Origin: Aquila chrysaetos chrysaetos | Taxonomy: Eukaryota > Chordata > Aves > Accipitriformes > Accipitridae | DNA: 64,000 bases | NCBI RefSeq assembly: GCF_900496995.4 | Contig: NC_044010.1 | Location: forward strand, 930,001 to 994,000 | Direction of reading: 5' to 3' | In this document: in pieces, positions 12,616 through 22,814 of the stretch | Position numbering within the stretch: position 1 is the first letter of the stretch | How the letters are laid out: every line of letters begins with the position of its first letter | The notes under the pieces: generated by a model | The model's database searches: none | What the model was told of the DNA's origin: nothing | What the model saw: the letters and a program-made list of their open reading frames with translations, nothing else | Program-made: the position numbers and the translations under genes

Positions 12616-12631
12616 CTACTTATTCAACCGG
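12616..12631 (-). CDS. CD4: CD4 terminal coding exon (16 coding nt)
   Basis: The acceptor TTTTCTGTTGCAG on the minus strand is followed by C CGG TTG AAT AAG TAG. Joined to the CA left by the previous exon it gives H-R-L-N-K-stop, completing CQCQHRLNK, which parallels the CQCPHR ending of other CD4 tails. Confidence 0.85.
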
Positions 12632-15600
12632 CTGCAACAGAAAAGTATTATGTGAGTACCAGTATTGTAGTGGTGAAAGGCTTCACTCAGATACCTCGAA
12701 GCCAGCCAACCCCCCACTTTTTTGTGTAGTGTAGAGAATGACTGCCTGCCTCTGTAGCTGAGGATGCAAACGGTTACTTGTGCATCCACATGGCTGCGGT
12801 TTAGGTTTCAGTTACGCTGAGCTGCTTCCTGGGCAAAGAGACTTAAAGAACAACTGTATCAGCACTTGCATTGCACAGATTTATCTAGTTTTTGATGTAG
12901 CTGTGTGGGCTTTGTCCTCTTCTTATGGGGATTATTTTTTAACCTTGATAAAAAGTAGGTGAAAACGAGGTGAATTCTTTGACACTTGTTATGCTAACCA
13001 ACTCTTCACCACATATACATCCCAGCTATGGAGCAGTATTTGCCAATAAACATCTCACTGAATTGTCAGTGACAGTGAAAAAAAATTGGTGAAACTATCA
13101 CAGTTTGCCACTGTCACCAGTGAAAATTAAGCAGAAGGCCAGTTCTGCACCTATACATTCATTGAACTTGTTCATGCAATCATTTATACTGTCCTTAGCT
13201 CTCCAATTGCAGTGACAGAATAGCCATCAGTGTTTCTCCACAGCTGCTTCTGATGCCTGATACCATATAAGCTTAAAGACCTGGAAAAGGGCAGCTTCTT
13301 TGCTGAGAAATCCGTGCTCCCATGAAAAGGGCCAGGACATGATGGTGTATTTCATATCACCCAAGGCCTTTGGGAGACAGCATGGTTCACAATGTTCTGT
13401 GATTTTCTCTTTTCTTTCCTTGCTCCAAGGAAGTTATTGGCAATTTTCACAGATTGCAGTGCAGCACTGTGCTAGTAGAGCTGGAATTATATTATGAACA
13501 TCATGGATTTTTAAAATTCGGGTTTCATCCTTGAGCTTGGTTGTGTGCCTTCCACCTTCACAACCTTGATACCCAGGTCCCAGATCCAGTGTGGAACCTA
13601 TCAAAGGACTCTGGAGCTCCTGCTTGGGTTTGGCTAACATCTCTCAACGTCAAGGTAATTCAGGTGAAACCTCTCTCCTCAGAAGTTTCCTAGCACAGTG
13701 CTACCATGGGTTTGGGGCATAACAGGAAATTCATTAAACATGGCTCATAACTCTTAAGCATGACTTAATATGAGTAAGAGCTGAAAATGCTGAAATGCAG
13801 CTGTACTGTAGCACCAAGCAGGCTCAAGCTCCATTTCTCCCCACTCGACCACCCATCTCCCCGGTCTTGAAACCAGAGTCTTTGCCCACTGTGGGTGCTC
13901 TCATTGCCACTTACTGTTGACACTGACATGTCTTGTTTTCCAGCAAGTATTGTCTTGCTCGTGCCATCCTTTTTGCCCGTTGCTGCCAGGAGAGAAGGAA
14001 TAAGTAACGACTGGATATTTTTATGCTTCAAATGCTTTCCTCTGAAGTGGTAGTAAAGTACTGTCTGACATTTGCAGACTGTCCATCTCTAACCATTTGC
14101 TTTGAGTCTAAGGATTGACCCTTTATCTGTTCTGCCCCGCACCCAAACAGAAAATCAAACTCCTCCTATGGTTTGGGGAGACTGTCATCTCTTCACCTTT
14201 CACAGGGACCAGGGCACTCACCCTTCTCCGCTGCCAGCTTATACCACTGATGATGCACAGGCATGCAAGGCCAAACACCAATACACTGCCTCCAATACTT
14301 GCTCCAATTACCACATAGCTAATCCAAACAGGAGCTTCCTCTGTGGAAGGAGAAAAGTATTCAGACACAGAAACAAAGAGAATGTTAAGGCTTTTGGATG
14401 GAGGCAGGGATGTGATGCTAATTTCCATACCCACGTGGTAATTAAGGCTGATCTTCTTGTCATTTTCTTCTATGAGGTGACAGTTCCACAGCCCTGCAGC
14501 ACTGACGTTCACCTCCACTTTTACTTCATTCTGCTTTGACTTCTTGATGTCCGCCTGAGTCCCATTCACACGTTCCCAGCGCAAGTGGGCATTGGATGGG
14601 AGTGGACTAGAGACCTGGCAGGTCAGGGTCATCTCGGCCCCTCTGGGGAGTGGCCCAGCAGGGTTAGCTGAGACTGTAAAGGTAAGAAAAGGACATGTGA
14701 GTGAGAGGATGGGAAGATGGGTCCACCCACACTCTTGTGGCTTCCAGGTTTCTGCAGCTCCTCATCTTTTGATCCACTTCTTCTCTCACCTTTCATCACC
14801 ACCAGCTCTATCTTGCTCTGCACATATCTTCTATTGTATGCCAGCTGGCACTGGTACTGCCCAGAGTGGTTGAAATGGACTTTGGGGAGTTTCAGTTCTA
14901 TGGTACTTTCAGGTTTTCTTATCTCACACTGAAAGCGGCTGCTTTTTTTGGTCTCATGCTGCTCTCCTCGTGCTGTGACATTGAAATCAAGTAGCTCATG
15001 AGCGGTTGCACTTTCCTGTTGTTTCCAATTCAGTTGTCCTGTGAAACCTTCTTTCCATTTTATTTTCTGGAAGTTCAGATGCCATGACAAGATGACAGTG
15101 CTACCAGCAGTTGCATACTTTCTTTCCAAATCTGTATTCTGAAAACCTGAATTCAGAAGAGACAAGGAATACAGAGGCAGGGAGATCCATGGCTACACTT
15201 CCCTGTGTCCACCCTTGATCTGGAGAGATGCACGCTGTGCTCAGTTGAAAGAGGACTTGGAGAAAAGCCATGAGATACCCCAGGAAGGATAAACAGTTAG
15301 GGTCTGAGAATAGGTTTAAAGAGCCAAAGCTCCCAAGCTCACCAGAGCTGAGAAGTACAGACCCCAAGGAGAGGAGGATCCTCTCCTCACCAAGCCGGGA
15401 GAGGAAAGTGGGAGCAAGTGTGGAATAGAGCTCAGGCAGCAGAGCAATCCCCAAGCTGCAGTGTTGGAAGCCCTGGGAAATCCACCCTGGAGCACCATCG
15501 CTTGGGATGCTGCAAAGTAAAAACTCAGCTCATGAGCTGGAGGGAGCAATGGTTCCCGAGGCAGTGTGTGAGTTGCATTTTTGTTGTCACATACCTAATA

Positions 15601-18254
15601 CCTTCACATCAAAGGAGATGTTCTGATTAATCAATGGAGAGGCTGATTGGACGTGACACATCCAGGTCCCGCTGTCCGTAGCCTCCAGTTGCTTTAACTT
15701 CAGTATGTATTTTTGACGGGTCTTGTTTTCTAAGATTGTTGGTCTTACTATGTTATTGTTACTGTTAAAGAATGTGATGTTGAGATCTGGTAGAGTATGG
15801 GATGAATTTTGCATTAAAGTCAGCTCAGGGACTTCATTTGACAGGAAGTGCCCATCTAAAGAGATCGTCACTGTAAAAAGAAAAAGTGCAGCCAGGAAGT
15901 CAACTATTTTTCCTGCAAGAGAGGGACATGTGTCACAGCAAAGAGAATACGGAGACTTTGTGCCCTGGAGATGGAGGAGAAATGAACTATGATAGCCCAG
16001 GCCAGAAGAAATGGCAGCTGGATAAAGAATCCCAGCAGAGATGTCTCTCCAAGCTCTACGCTCCACTCACCCCTCCCCTTCTCATGGATAAAAGCCCTCT
16101 AATCACTCACATTTAAAGACATGCAGTGAGATACTGACTCTGTGAGAGCCAGATTCACAGATGTAGGTGCCAGCATCAGAGAGCCTTAAGTCCAACACCC
16201 TCAGGTGTTTACTGTTGGAGTTGATTTCAGATCGATCAGTCATGGCAGCTTTGCCTTTTGAAAAAATAAGCTTGATTAGGAGGGAAGAAGTTTCTCAGCC
16301 ATATACTGGGGAGAAGGGGTGATGAATTGGAAGACGTACCTTTCAAATGATTATCTTCAAACGACCTTATAAGAGCCTTATCGTACTTCCAGGTCACACG
16401 TTTGTCATGAGGTATGCCTCTGCATTTCAGGATCACCTCCTGTCCTGCGATCCCAATCTCTGGTTTGTTTTGCTGAGCCATAATGGGGATCAGACCTGAA
16501 AGTCAATACCCACCAAAAAAGGCATAGATTCACTTTCTGAAGGGTAGCTCAGTGAATATTCCCCATCCCTCCAGAAAGACACAGATATTTCTCCTCCCTT
16601 TCCCAGATACTGGGAAGATTATCCTCAATTTCTGAAATTTTCAGTCCTTTGTCTCATCAGTCAATCAATGCCTTTTCAGCTCCACAGCTTCCCTCCCCTC
16701 CACTTCAGGCTCTTTGCCTGGCTAATGGCTATTCTGTTTCACATACATTCAGAAATAGGGAAAATATCAGTGGTTGTGGTGGATTCAACATCATTCATAA
16801 TTTTGAGATGTCAACAGTTTTACTGAAACAACCTTTTTCCACTGGACAAGATTTAGTTGTCGTACTGGTAGCAAAGGCAGGACAGCATATGCCAGCCCTC
16901 CTTCACTTCCCAGCAAGTTTTGAGGCAAATTTGCTTACCCCTTCTTCCAATTTTTGCATGGAGCATGACTGAAAGCCCAGGAAAATGAAAGGGTAAAGTA
17001 AAAAAGAAAGAAAGAAGGCTGGCCTAATGTCAGGTTCCTGTTCTTGGGATGAGGGCTATGTGACAGTAAAAGAAGTAGGATGTATAATGTTGAAGAAACA
17101 TTAGGAGTGGTTTCTTGGAAGAACCACTTCCTTTCCTTCACTATAAAGAGGATTTCTGTAGGAGACCATAAGAAGGAGATGGAGTTGCCAGAGGTACAAT
17201 TGGGAATAAGGGGGTTGTGGTCTCCTACCACACTCTTGGTAACCTCTCAGAGCTGCCTAACCTGCAGATCCCCCAGGTGACCCTAGTACTAGAGCGCCAC
17301 AGAAGTGCAAAATAAGAAGTTTACATGAATTTAATGGAGGGTTTTCGACAAGCTACCTATTCCCCCAAGAGCATAGGTAGTCTGCAACATTGCCAATACA
17401 GATTTTCAATAATCACACATTGGACCACAGAAAATGATGATTTTGTCTTAAACTGTGAAATTATAAATCTTTTGCTTTGCTTTTGGTTCTAGGGTGCCTA
17501 AAAGATTTCCAATCTTTCTTCTGCAACCAGAGGAATCAAAGCTGAGTATCTGAGAAATGCAGGCTTGGCCTTATTCAGTTGCCCTCCTTTCTTGGAAAAT
17601 GAGCGCTAAAAAGTCCACCAAACCTTACAACATTAGCAGTCAAACTAAGCAAGCTGGTAGCATCACATTTGTAAGGGCAAATCTGTGATGAGAAACACAT
17701 GGTTTTGCCCAGGCAGATGGAGGCAGTGTGGAAGGTGCTATTTTCCACTTTGTGCTTGGTGTGCACCCCGGCTCTCAGAGGAACCCCACTCCTGCATCTC
17801 TACAGGATGGCTCCCCAAACCTGGTGATGCTCCACACCCCCTGGTTTCGGCCGGTAGGCTCAGCAGGCAGACTGGGAACAACCTGAGTCCCAAAGCTTGA
17901 GCTGTCCATGCTGCCTCTGAAATAACAGGACATGGATGTAGGGAGCCTCTCAGCTCCTAGCCCCTGGTCTAATCTCCACTGCATGGCCCCACAGAGAGCT
18001 GTTGGGCAGTGCAGGGGTAGGCCAGACAAGGTAAGAAGGCAGCAGTCACAGCTTCATGGCTGGAATGAGCCTGCTCTAAACCGTGTGAGGTATGTTGTAT
18101 GGCAAATCAGGAGGTCCCTAAAACACCCCAAATGTTTTGAGGCTTGTGGAAAGGCTGTAAGAACCGGGAGGGTTTGCTGAGCCGAGGACTCACCCAGATG
18201 CAGAACCAAGAAGATGGCAAGTGTGGTGCTCACCACTGTGCCACATGACTCCAT
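12616..18254 (-). CDS. CD4: CD4, T-cell MHC class II co-receptor (complete gene, 9 coding exons)
   Basis: CD4 is a type I membrane glycoprotein of helper T cells that binds MHC class II and brings the kinase LCK to the T-cell receptor. Coding exons on the minus strand: 18254-18194 (signal peptide), 16495-16340 and 16254-16111 (D1 split by an intron, as in mammals), 15870-15595 (D2), 15146-14790 (D3), 14673-14431 (D4), 14340-14222 (membrane), 13982-13915 and 12631-12616 (tail). They sum to 1,440 nt, 479 aa, and every junction has GT/AG ends and matching phase. D1 has C in VILKCRG and DAGTYICES. D4 has C in MTLTCQV and LWNCHL. D2 has a single cysteine (GTWMCHV). The tail carries YLLENKTCQCQH, a dileucine plus the CxC zinc clasp for LCK. 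It is syntenic between GPR162 and LAG3 on the same strand, as in human. The length is close to that of other bird CD4 proteins. Confidence 0.96.
13915..13982 (-). CDS. CD4: CD4 cytoplasmic exon with LCK-binding CQC motif
   Basis: Acceptor CTCTCCTGGCAG and donor CA|GTAAGT flank 68 nt. They encode a basic segment (QRAKRMARARQ), a dileucine (YLLENK) and the cysteine pair TCQC. In mammals the CxC cysteines share a zinc ion with LCK. If this donor were not used, the next in-frame codon is TAA. Confidence 0.9.
14222..14340 (-). CDS. CD4: CD4 transmembrane exon
   Basis: The 119-nt exon encodes EEAPVWISY, then a membrane helix (VVIGASIGGSVLVFGLACLC and following residues) and the stop-transfer WQRRR. 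The glycine-rich helix (GASIGG) resembles the GGxxG pattern of other CD4 helices. Confidence 0.92.
14431..14673 (-). CDS. CD4: CD4 Ig domain 4 exon
   Basis: The 243-nt exon encodes an Ig fold with cysteines in MTLTCQVSS and AAGLWNCHL, a WER core tryptophan, and N-glycosylation sequons (NGT, NVS). Confidence 0.92.
14790..15146 (-). CDS. CD4: CD4 Ig domain 3 exon
   Basis: The 357-nt exon encodes the V-like D3. The B-strand cysteine is absent (VILSWHL), as usual for CD4 D3, while cysteines occur at RFQCEIR and QYQCQLAY. Sequons NVT and NHS are present. Confidence 0.92.
15595..15870 (-). CDS. CD4: CD4 Ig domain 2 exon
   Basis: The 276-nt exon encodes the C2-like D2 with LKQLEATDSGTWMCHV as the F-strand signature. 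It carries only one cysteine and four sequons (NSS, NIT, NKT, NIS). Confidence 0.92.
16111..16254 (-). CDS. CD4: CD4 Ig domain 1, second half
   Basis: The 144-nt exon encodes the E-G strands of D1 with LRLSDAGTYICESG. The phase-1 join to the exon at 16340-16495 reproduces the intron inside D1 known from mammalian CD4. Confidence 0.92.
16340..16495 (-). CDS. CD4: CD4 Ig domain 1, first half
   Basis: The 156-nt exon encodes the A-C'' strands of D1: GQEVILKCRGIP, then the tryptophan in RVTWKYD. It starts just after the signal peptide exon (phase 1). Confidence 0.92.
18194..18254 (-). CDS. CD4: CD4 signal-peptide exon
   Basis: The ATG at 18254 starts MESCGTVVSTTLAIFLVLHL, a typical signal peptide, followed by the donor G|GTGAGT. 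The intron to D1 is about 1.7 kb. Any untranslated first exon further upstream was not identified. Confidence 0.85.
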
Positions 18255-18690
18255 CGCTGCGGGAACGCTCCTCCCTGCGGCAGACTGCAGGGCTGGAAAT
18301 GCCGTCGCTGCCAAGGGATGCTGTCCTGTAAGACGCAAATGCTCTGTTAATACTGGTTGATTTTCAGACCTTGGTGGAGGGGGCCCCATGTTCCCAGTCA
18401 GCACCCACCATCCTTCAGTGCAGTGAAGTGGAAACTCATTGGTAAGGTCACCAGAGCCCTGTGTTTCAGCAAAGAATCCAGCTGCAGTGTTCCCTCTAGA
18501 GTTTGGTATTAAACATTTCATTTTACTCATCCCTAGGTTTCTGGCATTCATTGGACTGCAGGTGTTTATATTGCCAAGAGTTCTGTGCCTTTTTACTTCT
18601 CTATGGTGGGTTATCATCACTCTTGCAGCGATTAAGGCTGAACACATACAGGGCTGCGTTAGCAAGAGCACAGCCAGCAGACTGAGGGAA
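18255..18690. other. CD4 5' flank
   Basis: The sequence immediately upstream of the CD4 start is unremarkable in composition. No TATA box or CpG island was noticed. An upstream untranslated exon may be hidden here or further right. Confidence 0.4.
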
Positions 18691-19095
18691 GTAATTATTT
18701 CCCTCTATTTGGCACACCTGAGGTCTCATCTAGGATACAGGATCGAGTTTTGGGCCCCCAGCAGAAGACGGATGCCAACAAACTGGGCAGAGTCCAATGG
18801 AGGGCTACTGGGATGGTGAGGAGGTTGGAGCATATACAGGGAGAGACAGAAAGATGGGTTTGTTAGGGAGAGGAGAGCCAAGGTGGGATCTAATTTCAGT
18901 CTCCCATTATCTAAAGGATGTTACCTAGAAGAAGGAGCCACATTCTTCTCAGATGTGCACAGGAGAGGAAGAGCCATAGGTTGCAGCAAGGAACCGTTGA
19001 CTAGATAGAAGGAAAAATTTCTTGCCGCTGAAGGTGGTTCAGCATTGGAATAGATGCCAAGAGATGCCAAGCAGTCCCCGCCCTTGGAGATGTTT
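18690..19095 (+). mobile_element. CR1 LINE 3' fragment
   Basis: The text 'tcgagttttgggcccccagc', the 'atggagggctactgggatgg' region, 'aaaaatttcttgccgctgaa' and 'cattggaatagatgcc' follow the 3' portion of avian CR1 elements in forward orientation. The copy is truncated at both ends and mutated. Confidence 0.75.
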
Positions 19096-21281
19096 GTTTT
19101 TTGCGTACTTATTTCTTACCTTGAAAATCTCAATAACCACCAAGTCTGACGTTGTTGGAAAGACTTGCTTGAATTCTTAGGACTATTCAACAAAAAGTCT
19201 GGGGAGAAGGGAGGAATGAGGTCCAAAAGAAGAAGTTGCGTTGATGGTAACAACACCATAAGTGGGAACTGGGAGCTAACTATCGTGTTAAGGTGAGTTA
19301 TCAAATTAGATGAAATATCCGACTGTAGCAGAGACCAAGTGCTGGTATCAGCTGCAGCTGGGTGGGCTGGCAAGGTGAAGGGGACCATGGCTGCTGGTGT
19401 GAGGAGACTACCAAGCTCTCTATCCCTAAACCAAGGCATATATCACAAAAAGGAAGCCAAGCAGATTAACTGGTTTGGGGAGTGAGTAAAAACAGTGAGG
19501 CAACCTCCCTTCTCTAAAAGCAGGCACTCCCCATGCCAAGAGCATGACAAACTGAAGGCTGGGGTCATAATGGGATTGAACTAAAAAGAAATGCAAGAAT
19601 AATTTTATACAATATTTATATGTATTATGTGCAATATTAAGTATAATATATTCTATTAGAGGATAATTTAATATTGAAATTAATGTAAATCATCAGAGCA
19701 CACAAAACTATCAAAGAGTAGATGAAAACATCCATACTACATTTACAGGGAGATCAGGTCAGCATGACCTACAATCTGGCAGCTAGACAGGTGTACACAC
19801 ATGCACATATGAAAAATACAGGTGCAAGAGCAAGGCAGCAGCCATGTGCACCATCAGAAGAGAAATAGATGGCAAAGGCACAGTCAGAGAAGATTTGTGG
19901 CTTGCCTCGTGCAAAGCAAAAAACCCATCCCAGCCCCAGGGAATATTTGCATGAGCTGTTTTGTGTGAAAACAGTAAAACAAAGGAGCCAGTGCGTGTCA
20001 TTGGAGATCACTCCTAACAAGATGCAGCAGCAGCAGTGAGCAAGCAGTTTGCTGGGCTACGCTACAGAATAAAGAAAGGGGCAACAACAAGGCATCTCTA
20101 TATGTCTCACTCAGAAGAAACATCCATAACCGAGAACTGGCATAGGGCCCCGAGTAAGATCCATTCCTGAGGTGACAGAAGAAACCTCGTCCTCACTGCG
20201 AACACTCGTGTCACCTGTCCCAGTGGGACCAGCAGGAAAAGTTAGCCCCCAATCTAAAGTGATATCTATGAATTAACAGGGTCAGTGCTGGATTTCAAAT
20301 ATTTTAAGTCATTAAACTTCATATAAAACCTGAATGTAATGAACAGGTAAAAATTAATGAAATCGCTGAGTCACACACCATCATTTTGTTTTGGCTGGGA
20401 ATCTCTATTTTCCTGTCATCTTACAGCTTCAGTTTGTTCTTCACCTTCTTGCTATCTGGTTATTGAGCAAAACCACACAACCAGAGCACCGTGGGACTCG
20501 TGAACTGCTGACCTTGCGCAGCTTGGTAGATAGAGATTGATGCATCTTTGTTTTTCTGTTTCTTCTCATGGTTTCACATGTTCTGCATTCCTACTTCATT
20601 CACACTAATCTTTGTATTTCTGTGGCAGATCTCTACAATATGATGTTTACCACCTACATGTTACAAGTCAGTGGGGAAAATGGGTTGCCTTCAGCTAGCA
20701 TTTCTTTCACACTCATTCTCTCTCTCCCTGTTTATCTCTACTTCTCGTGCATGCCACTTCCTATTTTTCCCCTGTCTTTCTATCTCCTTCTGTATCCCTC
20801 CAGGCCAGATCACAGGCAATGCTACTCTGGAGTTTACGGATCTCAGTAAGCAAGGCTCTGCTATGTTAACTGAGCAAGCTGCTCTCATTAGCACATGCCT
20901 GCAGCAGACCCACAGCCTCCTTACAGCCAGCCCAGCTGTATCTTATGGTGGTACTCATAAATTAAGTGGTGTCAGGGAATGTTCCCAGGCACTGGAACAC
21001 ACTCATCAGTCCTGTTAAATTGCTAGAACATTTCCTGACACATTTTTGGCCCAGGACAACACTCACTCTCCTGAGCAACTCCTGGGATGCATTTAGGTGT
21101 TCTCATGGGCCAGGGACCACTCCCGTTAGGCAGCTGGCATGTAGCCAGTTCATTTTGGAGGTTAAGTGAGTTTAATAACCCAGACCATCTCATGCCAGTT
21201 GGCCTCTGTGCCAGAAGCAGTCCAGGCATACTTGATTTATTAGCATGTCTAGCAATGGAGGAGCAGGGCTCCCTCCCAAGT
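19096..21281. other. Intergenic stretch, AT-rich in part
   Basis: No gene was recognised. An AT-rich, low-complexity block lies at about 19,590-19,690. A pyrimidine-rich tract lies at about 20,700-20,805 on the plus strand. Confidence 0.55.
21277..21281 (+). repeat. 5-bp direct repeat CAAGT, left target-site duplication
   Basis: CAAGT stands immediately left of TGTTTTGGG, the outer LTR terminus. The same five bases follow the mirrored terminus at 22,810-22,814. This is what a retroviral integrase leaves on each side of one insertion. Confidence 0.7.
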
Positions 21282-22118
21282 TGTTTTGGGTTTGTGTGGC
21301 GGGGTTTTTTTGGTAGCAGGGGAGGGGCTGCAGGGGTGGCTCCTGTGAGAAGCTGCTAGAAGCTTCCCCAGCTCCAAGTCGGACCCACCTCTGGCCAACA
21401 TCGAGCCCATCAGCAGTGGTGGCAGCACCTCTGGAAGAACAGATTTGAGAAGGGGAACCTGCAGCTGGGTTTGGGAAGTGGGATGTGAGAAAAACCCCTC
21501 TGCAGATACCGAGGTCAGTGAAGGAGGAGGGGGAGGAGGTGCACCGGAGGAGGCTGATGCCCCTCCAGCCCGTGGTGAGACGGCAGGCTGTCCCCCCCCC
21601 AGCCCATGGAGGTTAACAGTGGAGTAGATGCCCACCTGCAGCCCGGGGAGGACCCCACGCTGGAGCAGGGAGATGCCCCCGAAGATGGCCGTGACTCCAT
21701 GGGAAAGCCCGTGCTGGAGCAGTTTGTGCCTGAAGGATTGCAGCCCGGGGAAGGGAGCCACACCGGAGCAGTTCATGAAGAACTGCAGCCCGTGGGAAGG
21801 ACCCATGCCAGAGAAGTTCATGAAGGGCTGTCTTTCGTGGGAGGGACCCTACGCTGCAGCAGGGGAAGAGTATGAAGAGGAAGGAGCGACAGAGAGAATG
21901 TGTGACAAACTGACCGCAACTCCCATTGCCCATCACTCTGCAGTGCTGGTGGGGAGGAGGTAGAGAATTTGGGGGTAAAGTTGAGCCTGGGAAGAAAGGA
22001 GGCATGGGGGGAAGTTGTTTTAAGATTTGGGTTTACTTCTCATTATCCTGTTTTGATTTGATTGGTAATGAATTAAATTGATTTGAAAAGTAAAACCAAA
22101 CCTTAGAACACTTTCCCC
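21282..22118 (+). mobile_element. LTR arm A of an inverted LTR pair
   Basis: This is a forward-oriented endogenous-retrovirus-type LTR. It starts TGTTTTGGGTTTGTGTGG and contains many short internal units of the type 'cagcccgtgg...acgctggagcag'. It runs to the polyadenylation-region text 'ggtaatgaattaaatt' and then stops. No gag, pol or env frame is associated. Compared with arm B it carries an extra internal unit of about 45 bp near 21,725-21,770. Family assignment (ERVL-like is suggested by the 5-bp duplication) needs a repeat library. Confidence 0.8.
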
Positions 22119-22809
22119 CCACCCCTCCCTCCTTCCCGGCTCAACTCCACTCCCGGTTCTCTCTACCTCCTCCCTCCAGTGGCACAGGGGGACAGGGAAC
22201 GGGGATTGGGGTCAGTTCATTACACATTGTCTCTGCCGCTCCTTCCTCCTCAGGGGGAGGACTCCTCACTCGTCCCCTGCTCCGGCATGGGGTCCCTTCC
22301 ACGGGAGACAGTCCTTCATGAACTTCTCTGGCATGGGTCCTTCCCACGGGCTGCAGTTCTTCAGGCACAAACTGCTCCAGCACAGGCTTTCCCATGGAGT
22401 CACGGCCATCTTCGGGGGCATCTCCCTGCTCCAGCGTGGGGTCCTCCCCGGGCTGCAGGTGGGCATCTACTCCACTGTTAACCTCCATGGGCTGGGGGGG
22501 GGACAGCCTGCCGTCTCACCACGGGCTGGAGGGGCATCAGCCTCCTCCGGTGCACCTCCTCCCCCTCCTCCTTCACTGACCTCGGTATCTGCAGAGGGGT
22601 TTTTCTCACATCCCACTTCCCAAACCCAGCTGCAGGTTCCCCTTCTCAAATCTGTTCTTCCAGAGGCGCTGCCACCACTGCTGATGGGCTCGATGTTGGC
22701 CAGAGGCAGGTCTGGCTTGGAGCCGGGGAAGCTTCTAGCAGCTTCTCACAGGAGCCGGCCCTACAGCCCGTCTCCTGCTACCAAAACCCTGCCACACAAA
22801 CCCAAAACA
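22119..22809 (-). mobile_element. LTR arm B of an inverted LTR pair
   Basis: This is the same LTR as arm A on the opposite strand. It reads TGTTTTGGGTTTGTGTGG from 22,809 leftwards and is cut off at the junction near 22,110-22,119 after 'ggtttggtttta'. The join has a few bases of local similarity between arms. Positions 22,385-22,667 match 21,428-21,709 in reverse complement without a mismatch seen by eye, including a run of nine C/G. Confidence 0.8.
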
Positions 22810-22814
22810 CAAGT
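22810..22814 (+). repeat. 5-bp direct repeat CAAGT, right target-site duplication
   Basis: This is the partner of the repeat at 21,277-21,281, directly abutting the outer end of LTR arm B. Confidence 0.7.

Noticed and set aside
21249-21821. 190-codon minus-strand and matching 179-codon plus-strand proteins (22,318-22,857)
   Set aside because: These are antisense readings of the two LTR arms. Their similarity reflects the inverted repeat, not a gene family.
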